5,415 nt of DNA, taken from contig JAJZYC010000102.1 in the NCBI GenBank assembly GCA_021806125.1, positions 1-5,415 on the forward strand, read 5' to 3'. Positions within the stretch are counted from its first letter, which is position 1. Every line of letters starts with the position of its first letter. The stretch comes from a bacterium. Its GTDB lineage: Bacteria > SZUA-79 > Acidulodesulfobacterales > Acidulodesulfobacteraceae. The notes under the pieces were generated by a model that saw nothing but the letters and a program-made list of their open reading frames with translations, made no database searches and was not told the DNA's origin. The position numbers and the translations under genes were made by a program. Below, piece after piece: positions 1 to 5,415 of this stretch.

Positions 1-2
1 TT

Positions 3-134
3 CCTCCTCAGCCTGTCAAACATGAATTGCCTAATGCGGCAACGGAACATTTATATAATCTTCCGTTAACCCTGCACGGATTAGTTATTTATCAAAAGAA
101 TTTTAATTTTAATAAAATAGGTAGCGGTAATTAA
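3..134 (+). CDS. Possible C-terminal end of an unidentified protein (5' partial)
   Basis: A frame is open from the left edge and ends at a TAA at 132-134, giving 43 residues with no stop. The peptide begins PPQPVKHELPNAATEHLYNL and ends in NKIGSGN. The other two plus frames stop by base 69, and the minus strand shows no comparable long frame. The stop lies 16 bases before the def start, so if real this gene would be the upstream member of the def-fmt run. I do not recognise the protein. The LPNA..LYNLPL stretch faintly recalls the tail of DegT-type sugar aminotransferases, but that is too weak to use as a call. It does not resemble the end of PriA, a common def neighbour. At this length the open frame could be chance. 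Confidence 0.35.
   Translation, partial: PPQPVKHELPNAATEHLYNLPLTLHGLVIYQKNFNFNKIGSGN
89..118 (+). promoter_or_regulatory. Weak sigma-70-like promoter candidate for def
   Basis: TTATCA (89-94) matches the -35 consensus at 4 of 6 positions. TAAAAT (113-118) matches the -10 at 5 of 6, with an 18-base spacer. A start near 125 would leave a leader of about 25 bases before the def ATG. The region is very AT-rich, so such matches arise easily, and the site overlaps the possible coding tail ending at 134. Confidence 0.22.
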
Positions 135-150
135 TTTAATTAGCACGGCA

Positions 151-732
151 ATGCAATTTCTTAAAATATTAGAATATCCCGATCCAAAACTAAGGACGAA
201 GGCGCGCCCCTTGAAGCCGGACGAAATCGCCGGCAATATTCCTTTAATTAAAGACCTTGTTTATACTATGTATAATGCCGACGGCATCGGTCTTGCGGCG
301 ACACAGACCGGAATAGATAAGCGCATAATAGTTTTAGACGTCAGCAGGAAATCGGACAAGAACAAGCCGTTTTCCCTTAATGAAGCGGATATACTTACGG
401 CGAATAAAGACTTAATAATAGCCGTCAATCCCGAAATAATTTTTAAAGAAGGTAAGACATCTTATGAGGAAGGCTGCCTGTCGATACCAAAATTTAATGC
501 GGACGTCGAAAGAGCATGGGAGATAAAGGTTAAAGCGCTAGATATTTCAGGCAGGGAGTTTGTCGTACCTGCAAAAGATTTGCTGTCGGTCGCTTTTCAG
601 CATGAGATAGACCATCTTGACGGAATTTTGTTTATAGATAAAGTTTCCCCTTTAAAACGGTCTTTATATAACGCCTCGCTTAAGAAAAAGAAATCCTCAA
701 AGCATGAAAAAGAGCCTGATTATACTTCTTAA
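151..732 (+). CDS. def: Peptide deformylase
   Basis: This cytoplasmic metalloenzyme removes the formyl group from the N-terminal methionine of nascent proteins. All three family signatures are present: GIGLAATQ (residues 45-52, with the conserved Gln52), EEGCLSIP (106-113) and QHEIDHLDG (150-158). Cys109, His151 and His155 would bind the metal and Glu152 would be the catalytic acid/base. The N-terminus (MQFLKILEYPDPKLRTKA) has the usual form, which supports the ATG at 151, although no Shine-Dalgarno sequence is visible before it. At 193 residues it is slightly longer than the common 165-180, because of a loop at about 66-88 and a lysine-rich tail at about 169-187. In E. coli the basic C-terminal helix of the enzyme docks on the ribosome near L22, so the tail here may do the same (inference). 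fmt follows after 39 bases in the same frame. Confidence 0.97.
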   Translation: MQFLKILEYPDPKLRTKARPLKPDEIAGNIPLIKDLVYTMYNADGIGLAATQTGIDKRIIVLDVSRKSDKNKPFSLNEADILTANKDLIIAVNPEIIFKEGKTSYEEGCLSIPKFNADVERAWEIKVKALDISGREFVVPAKDLLSVAFQHEIDHLDGILFIDKVSPLKRSLYNASLKKKKSSKHEKEPDYTS

Positions 733-771
733 AAATTAACTTATAACCTTAATGCCTTTTATGCCCATCCC

Positions 772-1872
772 ATGTCTTCTTTGAATACAGTATTTATGGG
801 AACTCCGGAAATAGCGTCGGAATCCCTGTCCCATATTGCGGAATTGGAAAAGTTAAACGTGATAAACTTAAAATCGGTTTATACCAAACCGCCCGTCTGG
901 AATAATAAAAAAAAAGAATTTACGGTATCTCCCGTAGATAAATCGGCGTCGGAACTCGGAATAAGCGTCAGAACCCCGAAAAGTTTAAAAAATAATACCG
1001 AAGAGATAAATTTTTTAAAATCGCTGGACCTGGATTTAATTATCGTCGTAGCTTTCGGTATAATTATTCCGCCGGAGATATTAAGCATTCCAAAATACGG
1101 CATTTTAAATCTCCATCCTTCTCTTCTGCCGGACCTGAGGGGTCCAAGCCCGATACATTACGCAATATTAAAAAGAATGAAATTCAGCGGAGTATCGATA
1201 ATGGCTTTAGATGAAGGCGTCGATACCGGACCTATAATAGCCCAGCAAAAAACCTGCATAGATAAAGACGAATATTTTCCTGCCCTATATAAAAAACTGT
1301 CTTTATTGGGCGCTCTTTTACTGGCGGAAGTTATTAAGACGGTTTTCAAGCTGAGAATAAATGTTTCTCAATGCGGATTACGGCAGGATACGGCATATTC
1401 CGGTTCTTTTTCTTTAACGGGATTAATAGGGCAGGAAGAATTAAAAACGGATTTTTTCTCCGACGACCCGCTGGAAATTTATGCTAAGACGAGAGCATTT
1501 ACTGAATCCGGCGGGGCATTTTTCGCTTTTAGGAATAAAAATGTTAAAATTATCGAAGCAAGATTAATTGCCGGTGAAAATTACGGCGATAAGAAAACAA
1601 AAGAAAAATGCTTCGATAATGCCGCGGAACGCCAAATATTCGATTATTGCGATTATGCGGATTATTTTCCGGCCGCTCCGTTGCAGGGAATGATGCCGGA
1701 TATTCCTGCCGGGGTTATAATAAAAGCGGATAAAACCGGATTATTCGTTTCGACCGTTAAGAAAGGAATTTATATCCAGCTGTTAAAACTTAAGCCGGAA
1801 GGGAAAAATGTTATGGATTATAACGATTTCATTAACGGATTCAGGTTAAAACAGGGTGAAGAATGCCGTTAA
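772..1872 (+). CDS. fmt: Methionyl-tRNA formyltransferase
   Basis: The enzyme transfers a formyl group from 10-formyltetrahydrofolate to Met-tRNA(fMet), the substrate step for translation initiation. The N-terminal Rossmann-type domain (about 1-205) holds VFMGTPE near the start, LNLHPSLLPDLRG (112-124) and LDEGVDTGP (146-154). Asn113, His115 and Asp151 have the spacing of the E. coli catalytic Asn106, His108 and Asp144. The C-terminal domain follows from about 210 and ends in a typical LKLKPEGKNVM stretch. The protein has 366 residues against the usual 305-330. The surplus is mainly an insert at about 268-308. The normal NPWPG-type motif after RAF reads TESGG (245-249), and the tRNA-contacting loop (38-55) is also divergent. 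The ATG at 772 is the first possible start in frame after the def stop, and no Shine-Dalgarno sequence is seen. The 3' end overlaps the DUF116 gene by 10 bases. Confidence 0.95.
   Translation: MSSLNTVFMGTPEIASESLSHIAELEKLNVINLKSVYTKPPVWNNKKKEFTVSPVDKSASELGISVRTPKSLKNNTEEINFLKSLDLDLIIVVAFGIIIPPEILSIPKYGILNLHPSLLPDLRGPSPIHYAILKRMKFSGVSIMALDEGVDTGPIIAQQKTCIDKDEYFPALYKKLSLLGALLLAEVIKTVFKLRINVSQCGLRQDTAYSGSFSLTGLIGQEELKTDFFSDDPLEIYAKTRAFTESGGAFFAFRNKNVKIIEARLIAGENYGDKKTKEKCFDNAAERQIFDYCDYADYFPAAPLQGMMPDIPAGVIIKADKTGLFVSTVKKGIYIQLLKLKPEGKNVMDYNDFINGFRLKQGEECR
1853..1859 (+). promoter_or_regulatory. Shine-Dalgarno sequence of the DUF116 gene
   Basis: AGGGTGA lies 3 bases before the ATG at 1863, inside the last codons of fmt. 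It is the only good ribosome-binding site in the window. It supports the 1863 start and translation linked to fmt. Confidence 0.6.
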
Positions 1873-2624
1873 AAAAAGAGCATATATATTTTTTAAAAAT
1901 AATATCGGCGTCTATTTTAGTAATTTTGGCCGTGTCGTCGTTTCTTTTCTGGATTATATCCGGAGGATTGGAAAAGCTCAGTCCCGACCTGCCCATGTAT
2001 ATATTTTTATTGTTAGACGCGGTTTTATTATTAGTTATTTTAATTTTTTTTCTCGGACTTGCTGGAAAGCAAAATAAAAAAAGTAAATCCGTCCTGATTT
2101 ATCCCGCCAGATATATACTCGTAAAAATTTTATATCCGATGGCTTTTTTTATAACGTCTATATTCAGGATAAACAGGGATAAAATGCAGAGTTCTTTTAT
2201 AGATATAAATAATTTCCTTCTTTTTTCCTTAAATAAAAGGATAACTTTAGACAGGATATTAATTCTTCTTCCGCACTGCTTACAGCTCCATAACTGCAAG
2301 GCAAAGATTACAGACGATATTCATAACTGCCTTAACTGCGGAAAGTGCAATATAAAAGAGCTTGCGATATTGTCGGATAAAAAGGGAATATTTATAGCCG
2401 TGGCAACCGGCGGCACTCTTGCGAGAAGGGTCCTCGAAGAAAAAAGGCCTAAAGCGGTTATAGCCGTGGCATGCGAAAGAGATTTAAGCTCGGGAGTCAT
2501 AGACAGTTTCCCGCTCCCGGTTTACGGGCTTCCGAACATCAGGCCCAACGGACCATGCAGGGATACTCTAGTGGACGTCTCGGCTTTAAGCGAACTTATA
2601 GAAAAGATTACCGCCGGGTCCTAA
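1863..2624 (+). CDS. Membrane-anchored DUF116 domain protein, function unknown
   Basis: The 253-residue protein has two hydrophobic segments, about 12-33 and 45-67, then a basic stretch and a soluble domain of about 170 residues that is probably cytoplasmic. The soluble part carries the DUF116 pattern: LLPHCLQ (135-141) with Cys139, then Cys145, then HNCLNCGKC (Cys156, Cys159, Cys162), Cys204 in ACERDL and Cys232 in GPCRDT. The clustered CxxCxxC plus scattered conserved cysteines suggest a metal or iron-sulfur site, which is an inference. DUF116 proteins occur in bacteria and archaea and no biochemical role is established to my knowledge. The gene overlaps fmt by 10 bases, so it is probably co-transcribed and translationally coupled. 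In some related genomes it sits between fmt and the rRNA methyltransferase gene rsmB. Here rsmB is absent and the run ends in a repeat-containing gap. The family call is confident, but the function is open. Confidence 0.85.
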   Translation: MPLKKEHIYFLKIISASILVILAVSSFLFWIISGGLEKLSPDLPMYIFLLLDAVLLLVILIFFLGLAGKQNKKSKSVLIYPARYILVKILYPMAFFITSIFRINRDKMQSSFIDINNFLLFSLNKRITLDRILILLPHCLQLHNCKAKITDDIHNCLNCGKCNIKELAILSDKKGIFIAVATGGTLARRVLEEKRPKAVIAVACERDLSSGVIDSFPLPVYGLPNIRPNGPCRDTLVDVSALSELIEKITAGS

Positions 2625-2647
2625 TAATAAATAGGGCTGGATTCCTG

Positions 2648-2667
2648 ATTCCTGCCTGCGCAGGAAT
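2648..2667. repeat. Perfect 8-bp palindrome with 4-base loop
   Basis: ATTCCTGC (2648-2655) pairs with GCAGGAAT (2660-2667) around the loop CTGC. Neither strand has a T-run after it, so it is better read as a REP-like repeat core than as an intrinsic terminator. It could still stabilise the 3' end of the def-fmt-DUF116 transcript. Confidence 0.75.
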
Positions 2668-2687
2668 GACATAGGACTGGATGACCG

Positions 2688-2719
2688 CTTCACTCTCGTG
2701 CCTGACGGCACTCGTGAAG
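2688..2719. repeat. Interrupted hairpin with 6-bp and 5-bp stems
   Basis: CTTCAC (2688-2693) pairs with GTGAAG (2714-2719), and inside it GTGCC (2698-2702) pairs with GGCAC (2707-2711) around TGAC. An internal loop of TCTC against TC separates the two stems. It shares bases 2717-2719 with the next hairpin, so the two are mutually exclusive in their full forms. Confidence 0.55.
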
Positions 2720-2733
2720 TTTCTTCGAAACTT
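2717..2733. repeat. Perfect 7-bp hairpin with 3-base loop
   Basis: AAGTTTC (2717-2723) pairs with GAAACTT (2727-2733) around TTC. The nearest T-run on the plus strand is at 2754-2759, about 20 bases further and already inside paaK, and the minus strand has none. It is therefore not a standard terminator, though it lies at the 3' ends of both convergent transcripts. Confidence 0.55.
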
Positions 2734-2745
2734 TCCTGCCTGCAA

Positions 2746-4068
2746 CTAAATCTTTTTTCTGAGGTCGTTAATTCTTTTTGCCTTTCCCTGGCTTCTTTCC
2801 AAAGTTCTTGGAGGCACCGGGGTTATTTTGGCGCGTATTCCTATAAGCTCGTATATTTTATGCGATATTTCGTTTGTTATTTCGTTGATTTTACCGTCTC
2901 CCATTCTGAAAATTTCTTCTTTAGGTTCTATGACGATGTTTATTTTGTCGAGAAGGTTATCGGTATATAGCTCGATTAAATAAACCGGTTCCAAATATTC
3001 ATACCTGAAAAGGACGGATTCAATCTGCGAAGGGAATATGTTTACGCCTTTTAAGATTATCATGTCGTCGGTTCTTCCTTTTATTTTATCCATTCTTACG
3101 AATGTCCTGCCGCAGGGGCATTTCTCTCGGGTAAGTTTCGTAATGTCTTTAGTCCTGAACCTTATAAGAGGCATAGCTTCCCTGTTGAGGCTAGTTATAA
3201 CCAGCTCTCCGGTTTCGCCGTCCCTTAGGATTTCTCCCGTTTTCGGATTTATTATTTCAGGAAGAAAATTGTCTTCGTTTATATGCAGTCCGTTTTTATA
3301 GACGCATTCAAATGCCACGCCCGGTCCCATAATTTCGCTTAATCCGTAAATGTCGTAAGCGTCGATATTCAAAGATTTTTCTATTGTTTTTCTGAGTTCG
3401 TCAGACCATGGTTCCGCCCCGAATATACCCTTTTTTAATTTAAGATTAGACCTGTCCGGTATATTTTTATTTATTTCCTCAGATAAAAACAAGGCGTATG
3501 AGGGCGTGCAAAAAAGAACAGTCGCGCCTATATCCTGCATCATGGTCAACTGCCTTTCGGTAAAACCGGTTGACATTGGGATAATAGTCATACCCAGCTT
3601 TTCGGCTCCGTAATGGAATCCTAACCCGCCCGTAAAAAGCCCGTATCCGTATGCGTTCTGTCCTATATCGCTTCTGCCTATGCCCGCCGCGCAAAAAACC
3701 CTTGCCATAAGTTCCGACCAGATTTTTACGTCACGTTTAGTGTAGGCGGCTATAATAGGTTTTCCCGTAGTGCCAGACGATGCGTGAATTCGGATTATAT
3801 CGCTTAACGGACTGGAAAGCAATCCGAAAGGATAGTTGTTTACGAGGTCGGCTTTAGAGGTAAAGGGTAAATTTCTAATATCTTTCGGGGTTTTAATTTT
3901 TTCTATATCTTTAGGATTTTTTACGCCGGCTTCGGACAGCTTATTTTTTAAAAAACCGTCAGCCGCAAAAATCCGTTTCAGCGTTTTTTTAAGCCTTTCG
4001 GTTTGAAGAGTTTTAAGCTCCGAAATGTCCATAGTTTCAAACTTTTTTTCAAAATATTTTATTTTCAT
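2746..4068 (-). CDS. paaK: Phenylacetate-CoA ligase family enzyme (AMP-forming)
   Basis: This cytoplasmic ligase activates phenylacetate or a related arylacetate with ATP to the CoA thioester, releasing AMP and pyrophosphate. At 440 residues it has the usual PaaK length (about 430-440). Visible adenylation motifs in order are the phosphate-binding loop SSGTTGKP (97-104), FGAEPW (216-221), YGLSE (241-245), the CPCGR element (317-321), the hinge GRTDDMIILKGVNIFPSQIE (331-350) and the C-terminal RSQGKAKR (425-432), which carries the expected catalytic-lysine region. The N-terminus (FETMDISELKTLQTERLK) aligns with the family pattern and supports the ATG at 4068. No Shine-Dalgarno sequence is seen. 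The start lies 20 bases inside the end of iorB, so translational coupling is likely. Next to iorAB, the substrate is probably an arylacetate from aromatic amino acids. The exact acid cannot be read from the sequence. Confidence 0.93.
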   Translation of the reverse strand: MKIKYFEKKFETMDISELKTLQTERLKKTLKRIFAADGFLKNKLSEAGVKNPKDIEKIKTPKDIRNLPFTSKADLVNNYPFGLLSSPLSDIIRIHASSGTTGKPIIAAYTKRDVKIWSELMARVFCAAGIGRSDIGQNAYGYGLFTGGLGFHYGAEKLGMTIIPMSTGFTERQLTMMQDIGATVLFCTPSYALFLSEEINKNIPDRSNLKLKKGIFGAEPWSDELRKTIEKSLNIDAYDIYGLSEIMGPGVAFECVYKNGLHINEDNFLPEIINPKTGEILRDGETGELVITSLNREAMPLIRFRTKDITKLTREKCPCGRTFVRMDKIKGRTDDMIILKGVNIFPSQIESVLFRYEYLEPVYLIELYTDNLLDKINIVIEPKEEIFRMGDGKINEITNEISHKIYELIGIRAKITPVPPRTLERSQGKAKRINDLRKKI

Positions 4069-4714
4069 GATTTTGATTTTCGTAATAGTTTCTACCGGTT
4101 AAGAATGCGTTAATATTTAAATCCGCCGTTTTTCGGGGAATATTTTTTTCTATAGATTTTAGCCATATTTCTTTTTTAATATCGGAAAAACCCGACAATA
4201 TTCCTATTAAAATTATATTTGAAACTTTTATATTTCCTAAATCTGCGGCTATCCGTTTATCGTCTATGAGATGCAGGGATTTAAAATTGGCCCGCAATAA
4301 GCCGGCAACGCCGTCCTCGTCTATGGCTCCGCTTCCGTTTTCGTTTACGGTTTCGGCCCCGTTTCCAATTTTATCATTTTTGTTCTTAGGCGTCCACTGA
4401 GGAATTTTACCATGATTCGACGATATGATTATCGTTTTTTCATTTGCAAAAGAACGTATATATCTTGCGGTCTCGTAAATATCGAAAGAAAGAATCGCCG
4501 TCGCTTCGTTTCCGGGTATAAGCGGAGAAAAGATTTTCTTTCCGTACCTGATGTGAGTCGATACCGAGCCGCCTCTCTGGGACATGCCGTGCACTTCCGA
4601 CGTTTTAATATCCTTGCCGCTTTCGAACGCGGCAAGGCTGATAATTTTACCCGCCAGAACCACTCCTTGGCCTCCAATGCCGCATATTAAAATATTTTGA
4701 ATTAAATCGTCCAT
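4049..4714 (-). CDS. iorB: Indolepyruvate ferredoxin oxidoreductase, beta subunit
   Basis: This is the gamma-type domain subunit of the IorAB complex, which oxidatively decarboxylates indolepyruvate and other arylpyruvates to arylacetyl-CoA while reducing ferredoxin. Family features are ILICGIGGQGVVLAGK (8-23), the glycine-rich nucleotide/CoA-binding start, and SEVHGMSQRGGSVSTHIRYG (39-58), a hallmark of this subunit. It has 221 residues against about 190-200 usual. The extra length is a low-complexity, Asn/Gly/Glu-rich stretch at about 107-138. The ATG at 4714 is supported by the family N-terminus and lies 11 bases after the iorA stop. Only a weak CGGGC precedes it. The last 20 bases overlap the paaK start. 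Pyruvate- or 2-oxoacid-type gamma subunits are related, but the IorA-type partner makes the Ior assignment strong. Confidence 0.93.
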   Translation of the reverse strand: MDDLIQNILICGIGGQGVVLAGKIISLAAFESGKDIKTSEVHGMSQRGGSVSTHIRYGKKIFSPLIPGNEATAILSFDIYETARYIRSFANEKTIIISSNHGKIPQWTPKNKNDKIGNGAETVNENGSGAIDEDGVAGLLRANFKSLHLIDDKRIAADLGNIKVSNIILIGILSGFSDIKKEIWLKSIEKNIPRKTADLNINAFLTGRNYYENQNHENKIF

Positions 4715-4725
4715 ATTGCCCGTTT

Positions 4726-5415
4726 TTATTTTTTTATTTCCCCGATAAAATTAAATATGCATATATCTTTGCATATCGAACAGCCTATACACGAAGCATC
4801 TATAAACGGAATCCTTTTATCGCCCGAAGGGCCGGAGGAGCGGGATGCTAAAATCGAAGGGCACCCGAGCTGCATGCATAAATCGCAACCGAGGCATCCT
4901 TCAAGAACTTCGAACTTTTTTCCGCAGTCTAATTTTTGGGGATATAGGACGCACGGCCTGTTTGTGATAACTATGTTTAAGTTTTCCGATTCGAGCGCTT
5001 TTTTTAAGACTTTAAATGTTTCGTTATAATCGTACGGGTCTATCGTATAAATTTCGCTTATACCCATGCCCTCGATAATTTTTTTTATATCTATTTTACT
5101 TGAAACGGATTGGTTAAGAGATAAATTTTTACCGGTTCCGGGGTGGTCCTGTCCGCCGGTCATCGCGGTCGTCGCATTGTCTAAGATAATCGCCGTAAAA
5201 CTAATATTATTATATTTAGCGTCTATAAGAGACGTAATGCCGGAATGGAAGAAAGTCGAGTCTCCCATTATTCCCGCTGTTTTTTTGGAGGAAGATTTCG
5301 TCAGGGACAGCCCCTGGGCCGCTCCGAATGCCAGACCCATAGATATGCAGGAATCCATGGCGCTAAGGGGCGGCAATGCTCCAAGAGTATAGCATCCTAT
5401 ATCGCCCATGACCGG
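4726..5415 (-). CDS. iorA: Indolepyruvate ferredoxin oxidoreductase, alpha subunit (C-terminal part)
   Basis: This is the catalytic subunit of IorAB, binding thiamine diphosphate and two [4Fe-4S] clusters. Only the last 230 residues are visible. The frame stays open to the right edge, so the start (about 350-400 residues further, given a family length near 600) is outside. Counting from the Met at 5409, GDIGCYTLG opens the thiamine-diphosphate domain. GDSTFFHSG (49-57) and LDNATTAMTGGQDHPG (76-91) form the metal/diphosphate motif. Two ferredoxin-type cysteine sets end the protein: Cys172, 175, 178, 183 (CxxCxxCxxxxCP) and Cys207, 210, 213, 217 (CxxCxxCxxxC). In the second set the usual proline after the last cysteine is isoleucine. 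All eight ligands are intact, so the enzyme is probably functional. It is the first visible gene of the iorA-iorB-paaK operon. Confidence 0.94.
   Translation of the reverse strand, partial: PVMGDIGCYTLGALPPLSAMDSCISMGLAFGAAQGLSLTKSSSKKTAGIMGDSTFFHSGITSLIDAKYNNISFTAIILDNATTAMTGGQDHPGTGKNLSLNQSVSSKIDIKKIIEGMGISEIYTIDPYDYNETFKVLKKALESENLNIVITNRPCVLYPQKLDCGKKFEVLEGCLGCDLCMQLGCPSILASRSSGPSGDKRIPFIDASCIGCSICKDICIFNFIGEIKK

Larger units (their letters stand above)
2631..2743. repeat. Composite dispersed-repeat cluster between convergent operons
   Basis: The gap between the DUF116 stop and the paaK stop is filled with short repeats. ATAGGNCTGGAT occurs at 2631-2642 and 2671-2682 (11 of 12 identical, period 40). 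ATTCCTG is doubled in tandem at 2641-2654. TTCCTGCCTGC occurs at 2649-2659 and again at 2733-2743, directly before the paaK stop. Three hairpins lie between these. The first unit resembles the abundant palindromic intergenic repeats whose chance translation reads '..IPACAGMT', seen in many bacterial genomes. The second unit looks like a degraded or different relative. No open frame here deserves a gene call. Confidence 0.7.

Noticed and set aside
41..67. Inverted repeat AACGGAA/TTCCGTT as a terminator upstream of def
   Set aside because: The 13-base loop and the GC-containing sequence after it, with no T-run, do not fit an intrinsic terminator. It also lies inside a possible coding frame.
1856..2077. 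73-residue plus-strand frame at the fmt/DUF116 junction
   Set aside because: It is an out-of-frame shadow of the DUF116 gene, which has clear family motifs and a ribosome-binding site.
2471..2674. 67-residue plus-strand frame ending in the '..IPACAGMT' peptide
   Set aside because: It overlaps the well-supported DUF116 gene in another frame, and its end is the chance translation of a palindromic repeat.
2631..2743. CRISPR array
   Set aside because: Only two imperfect 12-base repeats at 40-base spacing, with palindromic contents, no uniform spacers and no cas genes in view.
2698..2970. 90-residue plus-strand frame across the gap and paaK end
   Set aside because: It runs antisense to the conserved C-terminus of PaaK and through the hairpin repeats, with no recognisable protein features.
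5066..5392. 108-residue plus-strand frame opposite iorA
   Set aside because: It is antisense to the thiamine-diphosphate domain of IorA, whose motifs are unmistakable. The mirror frame has no domain signature.

Overview
The window is about 40% GC by eye and densely coding. It looks like a bacterial chromosome fragment from an anaerobe. The layout is two gene sets that converge on a short repeat-rich gap. A def-fmt-DUF116 run together with iorA-iorB-paaK is most reminiscent of the old Deltaproteobacteria (Desulfobacterota and relatives). That placement is an inference from gene content and is not proven by the sequence.

Plus strand, 1-2624: positions 3-134 are an open frame entering from the left edge, possibly the C-terminal end of an unidentified protein. 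Then come peptide deformylase (def, 151-732), methionyl-tRNA formyltransferase (fmt, 772-1872) and a two-helix membrane protein with a cysteine-rich DUF116 domain (1863-2624). Fmt formylates the initiator Met-tRNA and Def later removes the formyl group from new proteins, so the pair is the N-formylmethionine cycle. The DUF116 gene starts inside the end of fmt and is the only gene here with a clear Shine-Dalgarno sequence. Its role is unknown.

Gap, 2625-2745: about 120 bases with a good 8-bp palindrome of the widespread 'ATTCCTGC..GCAGGAAT' dispersed-repeat type, a 40-base-period direct repeat, two further hairpins that share bases, and an 11-bp direct repeat at both ends. No hairpin is directly followed by a T-run, so no standard terminator separates the convergent operons.

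Minus strand, 5415-2746: iorA (3' part only, running off the right edge), iorB and paaK form a tight operon, with an 11-base gap and then a 20-base overlap. IorAB is the ferredoxin-dependent indolepyruvate/arylpyruvate oxidoreductase that makes arylacetyl-CoA from transaminated aromatic amino acids. PaaK is an AMP-forming arylacetate-CoA ligase acting on the same product pool. Together they suggest fermentative or anaerobic turnover of Phe, Tyr and Trp, or the reverse biosynthetic direction.

I found no clearly new system. The most noteworthy items are the repeat cluster, the DUF116 protein, and a divergent Fmt with an altered tRNA-binding loop, a lost NPWPG-type motif and a C-domain insert.
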